The notes beneath the pieces are model-generated. The model saw only the letters and a list, made by a program, of their open reading frames with translations, was not told the DNA's origin and made no database searches. A stretch of 28,709 nucleotides of DNA from a virus. The stretch is taken from positions 1-28,709 of the IMG/VR virus record IMGVR_UViG_3300030119_000625, one strand, 5' to 3'. The translations under genes and the position numbers were made by a program. Each line of letters opens with the position of its first letter. Position 1 is the stretch's first letter. Of the stretch, positions 1-6,545 are shown piece after piece.

Positions 1-602
1 TCATTAATTTTAGCAGTGTCTTGCCAAATTGGATCATCACTATTATCAATTATTGCACCATAAACCATTTGTCGATAGGTATCAATAAAATCTAATTTCT
101 CTTTTGCATCGCCGTTTAGTAAAATAAAGTTCCTACGTATTTCTAATTTTTGTTTTACTGGATAGATGTTCACAGGAATCATTGTGCCTGTTTGTCTTTC
201 ACCAAACACTTTTGTAAGAATTAGATAAAGTGCAATACTGGTGTGTTGTCCGTCCCAGGCAATAAAGTTGTCGTCTTCTTTGTAAACCTGTATAGGCATT
301 ACCATAGTTTGGCTAAAATAGTTTAGGATCTTTAATACATGACGCATATTCAACGGACGTTGCATTGTTGAGTCAATTAGTATTTTACTAAAATCTACAG
401 GTATTGCTTTTACCAATGCCATGTCATTAAATGATGACCAATTGCCTTTATTACGTCTTTTGAATTCTTCTATGACTGCTTCTAGTTGTGCTTCAAATTT
501 TGGTGCAAGTTTGAATGCTTCTGTTATACGTGTTTGTAGAGATACGAAATTACTTTCTTTATGATTATATTGTTCGTTAACAATATCTGCGTGTTTACTC
601 AT
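1..602 (-). CDS. DGQH-motif (ParB-like) protein, 3' end missing
   Basis: Partial gene: 200 codons are readable from the ATG at 602 and the C-terminus lies beyond base 1. Around residue 113 the sequence reads FIAWDGQHTSIAL, the DGQH(R) type of motif found in ParB/sulfiredoxin-fold proteins, and it follows a segment (VDFSKILIDSTMQRPL) that resembles the strand-helix lead-in of that fold. The function is not known; nucleotide hydrolysis or DNA binding are possibilities only. It is preceded by AAGGA seven bases before the ATG and by a near-perfect sigma-70 promoter (673-700), so it is probably an early gene. Assignment to the ParB-like fold rests on the motif alone. Confidence 0.6.
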   Translation of the reverse strand, partial: MSKHADIVNEQYNHKESNFVSLQTRITEAFKLAPKFEAQLEAVIEEFKRRNKGNWSSFNDMALVKAIPVDFSKILIDSTMQRPLNMRHVLKILNYFSQTMVMPIQVYKEDDNFIAWDGQHTSIALYLILTKVFGERQTGTMIPVNIYPVKQKLEIRRNFILLNGDAKEKLDFIDTYRQMVYGAIIDNSDDPIWQDTAKIN

Positions 603-672
603 CTTATATCCTTTGTTATCGGCATATCCAGCCTAAGGTTAATTTGCAGTTTTTTTAGGACCGCTTAATAAT

Positions 673-700
673 ATTATACTTTCTTATTGAAAATTGTCAA
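673..700 (-). promoter_or_regulatory. Sigma-70 promoter, TTGACA-16-TATAAT
   Basis: On the minus strand TTGACA (700-695) and TATAAT (678-673) both match consensus exactly with a 16-base spacer. The predicted start of transcription is near 666, giving a leader of about 64 bases before the ATG at 602. Confidence 0.85.
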
Positions 701-730
701 CTGCCAAAAATCTCAATGATTATGGAGTTT

Positions 731-988
731 TTAATCTTTGAATGCTACTGCTTTAGGATCGCCACTAAATTTACGCCAGATTTTGTGTAAAACATAAAAC
801 CAAACCCCATTTATAGCAGGTTCAATCAGTGCTACTGCTCCAGCCTCAAATAGACTTGCACCAGTCATCACACTAACAACTGACATCGCAATAATGATAT
901 GTCCAGCGGTATAAATTAAGGCAAGTGCTAAACTGCTTGTTCCTAATTTTTTTAGTATATTAAATATACCTTGTTTAAATTCGCTCAT
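731..988 (-). CDS. DUF2061-family small membrane protein
   Basis: 85 residues with two hydrophobic segments (about 17-40 and 44-66). The pattern SVMTGASLFEAGAVALIEP followed by YVLHKIWRKF matches the DUF2061 family, whose members share a TG..xxA..x.xE core and end in an (Y)YxxHExxW motif. The family role is unknown; it acts in the inner membrane. It has its own promoter (1010-1038) and AAGGA upstream of the ATG. It is separated from the upstream gene by a terminator, so it is a single-gene transcription unit. Confidence 0.7.
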   Translation of the reverse strand: MSEFKQGIFNILKKLGTSSLALALIYTAGHIIIAMSVVSVMTGASLFEAGAVALIEPAINGVWFYVLHKIWRKFSGDPKAVAFKD

Positions 989-1009
989 ATTTTTTTCCTT
1001 ATATTTTAA

Positions 1010-1038
1010 ATTATATAGAAAAATTTGGTATTAGTCAA
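1010..1038 (-). promoter_or_regulatory. Sigma-70 promoter, TTGACT-17-TATAAT
   Basis: TTGACT (1038-1033) and TATAAT (1015-1010) are spaced by 17 bases on the minus strand. It lies between the terminator at 1042-1071 and the ATG at 988, which it would serve with a leader of roughly 15 bases containing AAGGA. Confidence 0.85.
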
Positions 1039-1041
1039 GAC

Positions 1042-1071
1042 AAAAAAAAAGGCGACCGAAGCCGCCTTTTT
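1042..1071 (-). terminator. Intrinsic terminator with UUCG loop
   Basis: Minus-strand hairpin AGGCGGC-TTCG-GTCGCCT followed by nine T. It stands 22 bases after the stop of the gene at 1093-1356. The flanking A run also makes it look usable from the plus strand, but there is no plus-strand gene to terminate. Confidence 0.9.
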
Positions 1072-1092
1072 AATCTAGTAAAAACTATACAA

Positions 1093-1356
1093 TTATACTT
1101 GTACGCCTTTTGCTAATGCTCTGTAACCAGCACCTACGATTGCCTTTGGTGCTTTACCTGTTCTGTATACTTTAACACCAGTTTTCTTGTTAGTGTTTAA
1201 GAACACAGGTACACCACTGAATCTTAATGCTTGAATTACAGCACCTGGGTTACCAGCACCAAATCTATTTTTGATAGCATTTGATGTTAATGCTTCACCG
1301 TTTAATAAAGCATTTTCTACTCTTTTTTGTATAGTCATAGTTTTAGTTTTAGCCAT
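1093..1356 (-). CDS. Small basic protein, winged-helix-like
   Basis: 87 residues from the ATG at 1356 (MAKTKTMTIQKRVENALLNG...). The frame is open up to an ATG at 1440, but that codon lies almost on the predicted transcription start, whereas the ATG at 1356 has GAGGAG eight bases upstream, so the shorter form is preferred; the 87-base leader is then untranslated. The segment QKRVENALLNGEALTSNAIKNRFGAGNPGAVIQALR followed in broken form by a beta-hairpin-like VPVFLNTNKKTGVKVYRTG suggests a helix-turn-helix with wing, of the kind small phage DNA-binding proteins have. No family is recognised with certainty. Confidence 0.7.
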   Translation of the reverse strand: MAKTKTMTIQKRVENALLNGEALTSNAIKNRFGAGNPGAVIQALRFSGVPVFLNTNKKTGVKVYRTGKAPKAIVGAGYRALAKGVQV

Positions 1357-1449
1357 TTGACTAACTCCTCTTCTGATTGCTGTTTTTTTCTGTACAGTAT
1401 TCGTATCAGTCGAAAAAACATTTTTTATTATGTCTAACATATTAATACA

Positions 1450-1478
1450 AATATACTATCTAAGGCTGTTTAAGTCAA
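1450..1478 (-). promoter_or_regulatory. Sigma-70 promoter, TTGACT-17-TATATT
   Basis: TTGACT (1478-1473), 17-base spacer, TATATT (1455-1450) on the minus strand, in the gap after the 2OG oxygenase gene begins its neighbour's region. It serves the gene at 1093-1356. Confidence 0.8.
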
Positions 1479-1505
1479 GGTTTTTTGGAAAAGTAGTTTA
1501 CCAAA

Positions 1506-2099
1506 TTATTCAAAGATGGACATATCACAATCTAAAACAGTGGCAACAAGATGTACTCTATCTTCTTCTCCACCGTTGAATGCATTATGATATTTTGTAT
1601 TGTCCGTTATCCATACTCCGCCATCTGCAGGCATATGACGTACTTCTGTATCGATACACATACGGGCACCAAAATTAGAAACAATTGGTATATGTAATCT
1701 AGGTTCAGGGTCTCTGTGCCAACTTAAAGTGGTACGAGGTAATTTCCAAAGCAACCTAACCCTACCAAGTTTATATTTTTTGGTAATAGAATCATACATT
1801 TCTTTAAAATAAGTGTCTTCAAATAGTTTTACAAATTCTGAATATTTCTCTTCATCGATAGGTTTTTCTCTTTGCACTTCTTCATAAGTGCTGTCAGGTT
1901 TAGTCCAAAACAATCCTCTTACGTTACCACCTGTGATTGAATTAGGATCATTTGGTACCTGTGTCAAACAGATTGCATTGATATCTCTTTCTCCCAATGG
2001 TGATTGTCTTGCTACTCTTGAATCAACTTCTTTTAATGCTTGTTGCATTTTGTCCAGATCGAATTTGAGTTCTGGATCTTTAAAAAATCCTTTTGGCAT
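1506..2099 (-). CDS. Aspartyl/asparaginyl beta-hydroxylase-type 2OG-Fe(II) oxygenase
   Basis: 197 residues. The double-stranded beta-helix signature of the aspartyl/asparaginyl hydroxylase family is visible: SWHRDPEPRLHIPI (metal ligands H128 and D130), then KYHNAFNGGEEDRVHLV with the distal ligand H171 and R181 positioned to bind 2-oxoglutarate. The family hydroxylates aspartyl/asparaginyl residues in proteins, and some members act on free amino acids such as proline. It starts two bases after the stop of the ALDH7 gene, so it is the last gene of the lysine-degradation operon; whether its substrate belongs to that pathway is unknown. The enzyme would consume 2-oxoglutarate and O2 in the cytoplasm. 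Confidence 0.8.
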   Translation of the reverse strand: MPKGFFKDPELKFDLDKMQQALKEVDSRVARQSPLGERDINAICLTQVPNDPNSITGGNVRGLFWTKPDSTYEEVQREKPIDEEKYSEFVKLFEDTYFKEMYDSITKKYKLGRVRLLWKLPRTTLSWHRDPEPRLHIPIVSNFGARMCIDTEVRHMPADGGVWITDNTKYHNAFNGGEEDRVHLVATVLDCDMSIFE

Positions 2100-2101
2100 C
2101 T

Positions 2102-3478
2102 TTAGTCTCCAAATTTAATACCTTGTGCTAATGGTAATGATTTTCCGTAATTTATTGTGACTGTGCTTCTACGCATATATTGTTTCCATGCATCAGATCC
2201 AGACTCACGTCCACCACCAGTGTCTTTTTCACCACCAAATGCACCGCCAATTTCCGCACCGCTTGGTCCGATGTTAATATTAACAATACCACAATCAGAA
2301 CCTACTGCTGATGTAAAGGTTTCTGCCTCTTGCACATTATCAGTGAATATACAAGAACTTAAACCTTGCGGAACTGCGTTATGAATATTTATTGCTTCTT
2401 CTAAATCGTTATACTTTAACACATATAAAATAGGTGCAAACGTTTCTGTCTTAATTAAATCACATTGTTCTGAAGCCTCAACTATTGCTGGTTTGACAGT
2501 GCAACCTTCTACAACTTCACCGCCATGAACTATGTAACCTTTTGCTTTGGCTTGTTGTAATACCGAAAGCATTCTGTCTGCTGATTCTTGATTTATAAGT
2601 GGACCAACTAAAGTTTCTTCTTTAAAATTATCTCCCACAGGCAAACTTGCATATGCAGACTTTAATTTTTCTAATAATACATCATACACAGAATTATGCA
2701 CAATTAATCTTCTTAAGGTCGTACATCTTTGTCCTGCCGTGCCAACTGCACCAAATACAATACCTCTTACTGCTAGGTCAATATTTGCGTGTTCGGAAAC
2801 TATCATTCCATTGTTACCACCTAATTCGTACAAACCTTTGCCCATTCTTGCTGACACTCTTGGAGCCAATGCTTTACCCATTGCTGTCGAACCTGTGGCA
2901 CTTAATAGATTTATTCTTGTGTCATCTGCCATCCATTCTGCTTGTTCTTTATCTCCCTCAACAACTTGCAATAAATCTTTAAATTTTAAATCAGGGTAAA
3001 AACATTCGCTGACTGCTTTGTCCCATGCTTCTTTACAACTTTGTGTAACTTGACTTGCTTTAGGCGAACCTTTCCAAACTACACTGTTACCACACACCAT
3101 TGCTAAACAATGATTCCATGCCCAAACGGCACAAGGAAAATTAAAAGCAGTAATGACTCCAACAACTCCTAATGGATTGTAAACTTCTTGTAATTTGTGT
3201 TCTGGTCTTTCACTTTGTATTGTCAATCCATATAACTGTCTTGATAAACCTACAGCAAAGTCACACATATCAATTGCTTCTTGAACTTCACCGATTGCTT
3301 CTGCGTGTATTTTTTTTGCATCGTGCATGATTGCTTTACCAATCACTTCAATGTCATTTCGTAAATGATTTCCAAACACTCTAATTAATTCACCTCTTTT
3401 AGGTGCTGGTACAGTTCTCCATTCTTTCTGTATATCTATTGCTTTGCTTATTATCTGATCATAATCATTCTTATTCAT
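2102..3478 (-). CDS. amaB: ALDH7-type alpha-aminoadipate semialdehyde dehydrogenase
   Basis: 458 residues from the ATG at 3478; a TTG four codons earlier is less likely. Oxidises alpha-aminoadipate semialdehyde (or its cyclic form, piperideine-6-carboxylate) to alpha-aminoadipate with NAD+. Diagnostic ALDH7 blocks are present: AFNFP (111-115, N113), VVWKGSP (K136), YELGGNNG with general base E218, AGQRCTTLRRL with nucleophile C252, and GGEKDTGGGRESGSDAW (415-431) near the C-terminus, which is the family hallmark. Compared with ALDH7A1-like enzymes of about 500 residues, some 50 N-terminal residues are absent; the first recognisable aligned block is WRTVPAPKRGELIR at 20-33. It overlaps the end of the dehydrogenase gene upstream by eight bases, so translation is likely coupled and the two steps are consecutive in lysine breakdown. 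Confidence 0.92.
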   Translation of the reverse strand: MNKNDYDQIISKAIDIQKEWRTVPAPKRGELIRVFGNHLRNDIEVIGKAIMHDAKKIHAEAIGEVQEAIDMCDFAVGLSRQLYGLTIQSERPEHKLQEVYNPLGVVGVITAFNFPCAVWAWNHCLAMVCGNSVVWKGSPKASQVTQSCKEAWDKAVSECFYPDLKFKDLLQVVEGDKEQAEWMADDTRINLLSATGSTAMGKALAPRVSARMGKGLYELGGNNGMIVSEHANIDLAVRGIVFGAVGTAGQRCTTLRRLIVHNSVYDVLLEKLKSAYASLPVGDNFKEETLVGPLINQESADRMLSVLQQAKAKGYIVHGGEVVEGCTVKPAIVEASEQCDLIKTETFAPILYVLKYNDLEEAINIHNAVPQGLSSCIFTDNVQEAETFTSAVGSDCGIVNINIGPSGAEIGGAFGGEKDTGGGRESGSDAWKQYMRRSTVTINYGKSLPLAQGIKFGD

Positions 3479-4493
3479 AAAGTTTACCAAATTTATTGCT
3501 TAAAAAAGTTTCCAATGGTACGTCCTCCTGTCTTTGGAAACCTTTACCTGTTAGTTTTCCTTCAGCATAGGCAAGAACAATAGCACACATTCCTGAAGCA
3601 GTTGTTCTTTGTATTGCACTGAAGTTATCATCACCATATATTTTTTTGCTGTATGTGACTTCTTGTAAAGTTCCATCTTTGATTCCTACCACACTACAAA
3701 ACATCACAATCACATCTGATGTTGTATATGGTACTTCTTGATCAAATAGGTCAATAAATTTTTCTTTGTTATGTTTAAGATTTAAATCATCTAATAAAAA
3801 CTTCATAGAAGTGTGATGACCGGGATATCTAATTGTTTTGTAGTCTAAAGTTTTTACCTTGCCTTCAAATGTTTCACACATACTTGCGGCTCCGCCTGAC
3901 GTGTTAAATGCATCATACTTGTCACCGTCAATATAGATTGTTTCTAAACCATCCAAAGGTTGTGTCTTTATGTGTTTGCCATTTCTGATGACATCGCAAT
4001 CGTTGATATATTCATTAATTAAACCTGATGTACTCCAAGTCAAATAGTAAGACATTTTATTGTTTGGATACTTAGGTAATGCTCCGCCTCTCATATTAAC
4101 TTTGTCTACTCTTTCAAATTGTTTCATAAGATTACTTGCAACAATGTTTATGGCTCCAGGCGCAAATCCACATTGTGGCATCATGAATACATCTGATTTA
4201 AATGTTTTTATATGGTCCGTAACTTTTGTATCTTCAGTCAAGTCAAAATATGCAACATTATTTTCGTTGCAAGAATCTGCAATTAATGGATTAGCATCAT
4301 AAGGTGCGGCTGAAACTATTATGTCTTGTTTAGATACGAAAGCATCTAATTCTTTTTTATTAAAAACATCTAATGCTTGAACTTCATCGGACCCGAATTT
4401 ATCTGCAACCGTTACGTTATGTTCAGTTGTTTTAAGGTATGCGTGGATTGTAGAACCAATTTTACCAGCACCTAATATTCCGATGTTTTTCAT
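3471..4493 (-). CDS. Saccharopine dehydrogenase-family enzyme (saccharopine or lysine 6-dehydrogenase)
   Basis: 340 residues. N-terminal Rossmann motif GILGAGKIGS (5-14), then FDLTED (83-88), PQCGFAPG (106-113) and RYPGH (222-226), all typical of the saccharopine dehydrogenase family. It would yield alpha-aminoadipate semialdehyde, either from saccharopine (releasing glutamate) or directly from lysine, as the related lysine 6-dehydrogenases do. Its length is closer to lysine 6-dehydrogenase (about 380) than to fungal saccharopine reductase (about 445), so the direct lysine route is a real alternative. The ALDH7 gene for the next step follows with an eight-base overlap. The only ribosome-binding-like sequence, GAGGA, is far upstream (about 15 bases). 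Confidence 0.85.
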   Translation of the reverse strand: MKNIGILGAGKIGSTIHAYLKTTEHNVTVADKFGSDEVQALDVFNKKELDAFVSKQDIIVSAAPYDANPLIADSCNENNVAYFDLTEDTKVTDHIKTFKSDVFMMPQCGFAPGAINIVASNLMKQFERVDKVNMRGGALPKYPNNKMSYYLTWSTSGLINEYINDCDVIRNGKHIKTQPLDGLETIYIDGDKYDAFNTSGGAASMCETFEGKVKTLDYKTIRYPGHHTSMKFLLDDLNLKHNKEKFIDLFDQEVPYTTSDVIVMFCSVVGIKDGTLQEVTYSKKIYGDDNFSAIQRTTASGMCAIVLAYAEGKLTGKGFQRQEDVPLETFLSNKFGKLYE

Positions 4494-4541
4494 ATAAAAG
4501 TAATTTATCTTTCCTCACTTTTTGATAGAACAATTTAGATT

Positions 4542-4778
4542 CTATCTGCCGTGCTTGGTAACAAATTTTTGTGGGCCGTCAGTGATAAACTCCATGCCAG
4601 ATTGACTACCAATATAAACTTTCTTTGCTTCATTGTATTGCATATGAAGTTTTACAGTTTTTTGAATTACCACACTCAAAAAACTATTTTCTTTGAAAGA
4701 AAGAACATCAGCATCTATTGTTTTACCAGTGTTTGTAGACTCCACTACCACTTTGTCATCAAAATGAATTGTCTGCAT
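4542..4778 (-). CDS. Small protein of unknown function
   Basis: 78 residues from the third of three tandem ATG codons (4784, 4781, 4778); AAGG six bases ahead favours the third. Alternating hydrophobic and polar residues (VVVEST.. DADVLSF..FLSVVIQ..VKLHMQ.. KKVYIG) suggest a small all-beta domain. It overlaps the end of the membrane-protein gene upstream. No family is recognised. Confidence 0.6.
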   Translation of the reverse strand: MQTIHFDDKVVVESTNTGKTIDADVLSFKENSFLSVVIQKTVKLHMQYNEAKKVYIGSQSGMEFITDGPQKFVTKHGR

Positions 4779-4983
4779 CATCATCCTTTTTATTGTTATT
4801 AATTTTGTCTTGAACTCCGTATAAACTATATAAAATGAAATCGGCCCAAATAAAATTGAACAAATAACCTATTGATGTGTATCTGACTCCTAGTAAAGCA
4901 GGCAAGAAAATTAGCACCATCAACATCATAAAAATGTAGTGCTTTACTCTGTATTCGGGTACTTGCCAGAACAACCAAGTCAT
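4759..4983 (-). CDS. Small membrane protein, two predicted helices
   Basis: 74 residues; hydrophobic stretches at about 17-32 and 38-53, and a very polar tail (NNNKKDDDADNSF). It starts immediately after the bS21 stop codon and its own end overlaps the next gene, so it is the second gene of the bS21 operon. Function unknown. Confidence 0.6.
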   Translation of the reverse strand: MTWLFWQVPEYRVKHYIFMMLMVLIFLPALLGVRYTSIGYLFNFIWADFILYSLYGVQDKINNNKKDDDADNSF

Positions 4984-5193
4984 CTATGAATTAATTCTTC
5001 TAATTTTTTCTGCTTTTTTGATATTGATCAGTCTTCTTTTTTGCGTTTCTCTTTTTACTTCGCTAGGCTTTTGATAATACTGACGTCTTTTCAATTCTTG
5101 AAATATGCCTTCCTTTTTCAACTTCCTTTTCATTACTCGAAGTGCTTTTTCAACATTTCCATTTCTTACTTCTATCTTCAACAGGTCCTCCAT
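4984..5193 (-). CDS. rpsU: Ribosomal protein bS21
   Basis: 69 residues with the bS21 pattern: VRNGNVEKALRVMKRKLKKEG, then a basic RRQYYQKPSEVKR tail (aligned to the family's E.RR..YEKPS..RR region). In bacteria bS21 sits in the small subunit near the 3' end of 16S rRNA and influences initiation at mRNAs with particular Shine-Dalgarno strength. Phage copies of rpsU are known from marine and freshwater phages. The ATG has GGAGG directly upstream (minus AATGGAGGAC). A consensus promoter at 5225-5253 starts the operon that continues into lysine degradation. Confidence 0.9.
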   Translation of the reverse strand: MEDLLKIEVRNGNVEKALRVMKRKLKKEGIFQELKRRQYYQKPSEVKRETQKRRLINIKKAEKIRRINS

Positions 5194-5224
5194 TTTATAC
5201 GTTTAGTTAGTTCAAATACTCTTA

Positions 5225-5253
5225 AATATAACATTATTTGCATATAAAGTCAA
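5225..5253 (-). promoter_or_regulatory. Sigma-70 promoter, TTGACT-17-TATATT
   Basis: TTGACT (5253-5248), 17 bases, TATATT (5230-5225). It lies back to back with the plus-strand gene at 5288 and starts the long operon bS21 to 2OG oxygenase (5193 to 1506). Confidence 0.8.
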
Positions 5254-5287
5254 CAGTCAGTTAAATATTATTAATGGAGCAGTACAA

Positions 5288-5464
5288 ATGGCTAAGAAAT
5301 CGGACAGAGTTCGCAGACGCGAACAGAAGAAAGCGGACAAAGCCATTAAGAATGCATCACGTTTAAGACCAAAACGTGCGACTGAAACTGTACCAAAAGA
5401 CGTTTTAAGTTTTCCAGAAACTCATATAATCACACTAGATGACCTTACTAAACCGAAAAACTGA
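5288..5464 (+). CDS. Small highly basic protein, only plus-strand gene
   Basis: 58 residues: MAKKSDRVRRREQKKADK at the start, a basic helix-like half, then an acidic/hydrophobic end (SFPETHIITLDDLTKPKN). The ATG is preceded by GGAG with eight bases between. The plus strand here has the look of a real coding sequence (start, ribosome-binding site, stop at 5464) while the minus strand holds no sensible frame. The basic N-terminal half could bind nucleic acid or the ribosome. No family is recognised. It is divergent from rpsU. Confidence 0.7.
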   Translation: MAKKSDRVRRREQKKADKAIKNASRLRPKRATETVPKDVLSFPETHIITLDDLTKPKN

Positions 5465-5481
5465 TAAATAGTGATTTTATA

Positions 5482-5934
5482 TTAGAGAGTTAACTTCATT
5501 CCATACCTAGCAAACTTTTCTCGCCAAGCATAAAAATTTGAATTATGATTTGCGTATGGATCTTTTTGTACTTCCACTTGATATTGATGCACCATCTCAT
5601 GTGCCAATGTTTCTAAAAAGTCTTTCCATGTTTTAAATCTATTATGCAATTCTATTTTGTATCCAAAAGTAGGATTATGATACGGCAGTTTGCTTTGGTC
5701 ACACGTACCTGCTTTGGAATATCTTCCGTCCCAATCCATATGAAGTTGTCCAATGCAACCTCTTAATCTTTTAACCTTGATATCTACAGGTTTCAGTTTG
5801 TTTTCAAACAAGGATCTATTCAGGATTGTGAACCAAGTTTTAGCAACCTGGTCCGTTGGTGTGTAATTTTTAATGCCCCCGCGTTTCATCAAGGCTCTTT
5901 TGATTCTCGCTTTGTGTGATATGGTGTGTCGCAT
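5482..5934 (-). CDS. SprT-like zinc metalloprotease
   Basis: 150 residues. AHEMVHQYQ gives the zinc-binding HExxH (H112, E113, H116), with H130 (YANHNSNFYAW) a likely third ligand. This is the SprT/Spartan-like arrangement; cellular relatives of Spartan cut proteins crosslinked to DNA. The first 25 residues are very basic (KARIKRALMKRGG). No clear Shine-Dalgarno sequence is seen at the ATG at 5934. It follows a second HEMVH protein gene (6005-6484) and is probably cotranscribed with it. Confidence 0.75.
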   Translation of the reverse strand: MRHTISHKARIKRALMKRGGIKNYTPTDQVAKTWFTILNRSLFENKLKPVDIKVKRLRGCIGQLHMDWDGRYSKAGTCDQSKLPYHNPTFGYKIELHNRFKTWKDFLETLAHEMVHQYQVEVQKDPYANHNSNFYAWREKFARYGMKLTL

Positions 5935-6004
5935 ACACGTATTTAATTTTTTTTGCGACCAAAAAAAATTGTGTTTTTAGAGTAATGTGCGTACTTAATA
6001 AAGA

Positions 6005-6484
6005 TTATTTTAGACTTTCTTGAGTCCAACCATGCTTTCCAAGGTCATTTGCTTCTGCCCATCTAATAAAAAGTCCTAATTCTTTGCCATGTGCTTCAAC
6101 TTCCCATGGCAGATCCCAATAATTTGTTTTGCTATCCACAACACTTTCAAGCCATTTTGTGGAACCACATCTGCTCAAATCGACCAATTCTCCTTTGGCA
6201 TATTGTTTGATGTGCACCATTTCATGAGCGATTGTTTCCATTATTCTTCGTTTGGATCCTGTGGCATCAACTGTCATAGTAAATTCTCTGGGCCTATGAT
6301 TGCTATCATCAAAATCAACTTCACCAAGTATACCATCTTCCTTGTATAGTGTTTTGGTAAAATCTAAATCAATTGTAATTTTTTTTCTTAGATTATTGGA
6401 AAACAATTTAGATGCACAATAGTCAATAAGACTGTGTGCTAGTTCACGTAAATTTTTATTTCCACCTGTGATGTAAACATTCAT
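6005..6484 (-). CDS. SprT-like zinc metalloprotease, second copy type
   Basis: 159 residues from the ATG at 6484; an in-frame ATG at 6499 overlaps the -10 element of the promoter and cannot be used from it. HEMVH at 87-91 supplies two histidines and the catalytic glutamate; PWEVEAHG (126-133) probably provides the third metal ligand, which differs from the histidine in the neighbouring gene. Sequence similarity to the neighbour beyond HEMVH is low, so this is not a recent duplication. The promoter lies only five bases ahead of the ATG, so the message would be leaderless. Confidence 0.75.
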   Translation of the reverse strand: MNVYITGGNKNLRELAHSLIDYCASKLFSNNLRKKITIDLDFTKTLYKEDGILGEVDFDDSNHRPREFTMTVDATGSKRRIMETIAHEMVHIKQYAKGELVDLSRCGSTKWLESVVDSKTNYWDLPWEVEAHGKELGLFIRWAEANDLGKHGWTQESLK

Positions 6485-6489
6485 TCTTA

Positions 6490-6518
6490 ATATTAACATT
6501 ATTTTTATTGTAAGTCAA
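6490..6518 (-). promoter_or_regulatory. Sigma-70 promoter, TTGACT-17-TAATAT
   Basis: TTGACT (6518-6513), 17-base spacer, TAATAT (6495-6490). The -10 ends five bases before the ATG at 6484. Confidence 0.75.
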
Positions 6519-6545
6519 ACAATATAATGTTAATAAAACGTAGAC

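Noticed and set aside
4504-4550. GATAGAA/TTCTATC inverted repeat between 4542 and the dehydrogenase gene
   Set aside because: AT-rich seven-pair stem followed by A, not T, in the direction of transcription; the genes probably remain in one operon.
5463-5470. GATAAATA on the plus strand at the end of the plus-strand gene
   Set aside because: No plus-strand gene lies downstream; it counts as a chance copy and weakens the case for the other octamers.
5947-5968. T8-GCGACC-A8 inverted repeat between the two metalloprotease genes
   Set aside because: The stem would be A-U only, with a six-base loop and no T run in the right place, so it is not a plausible terminator.
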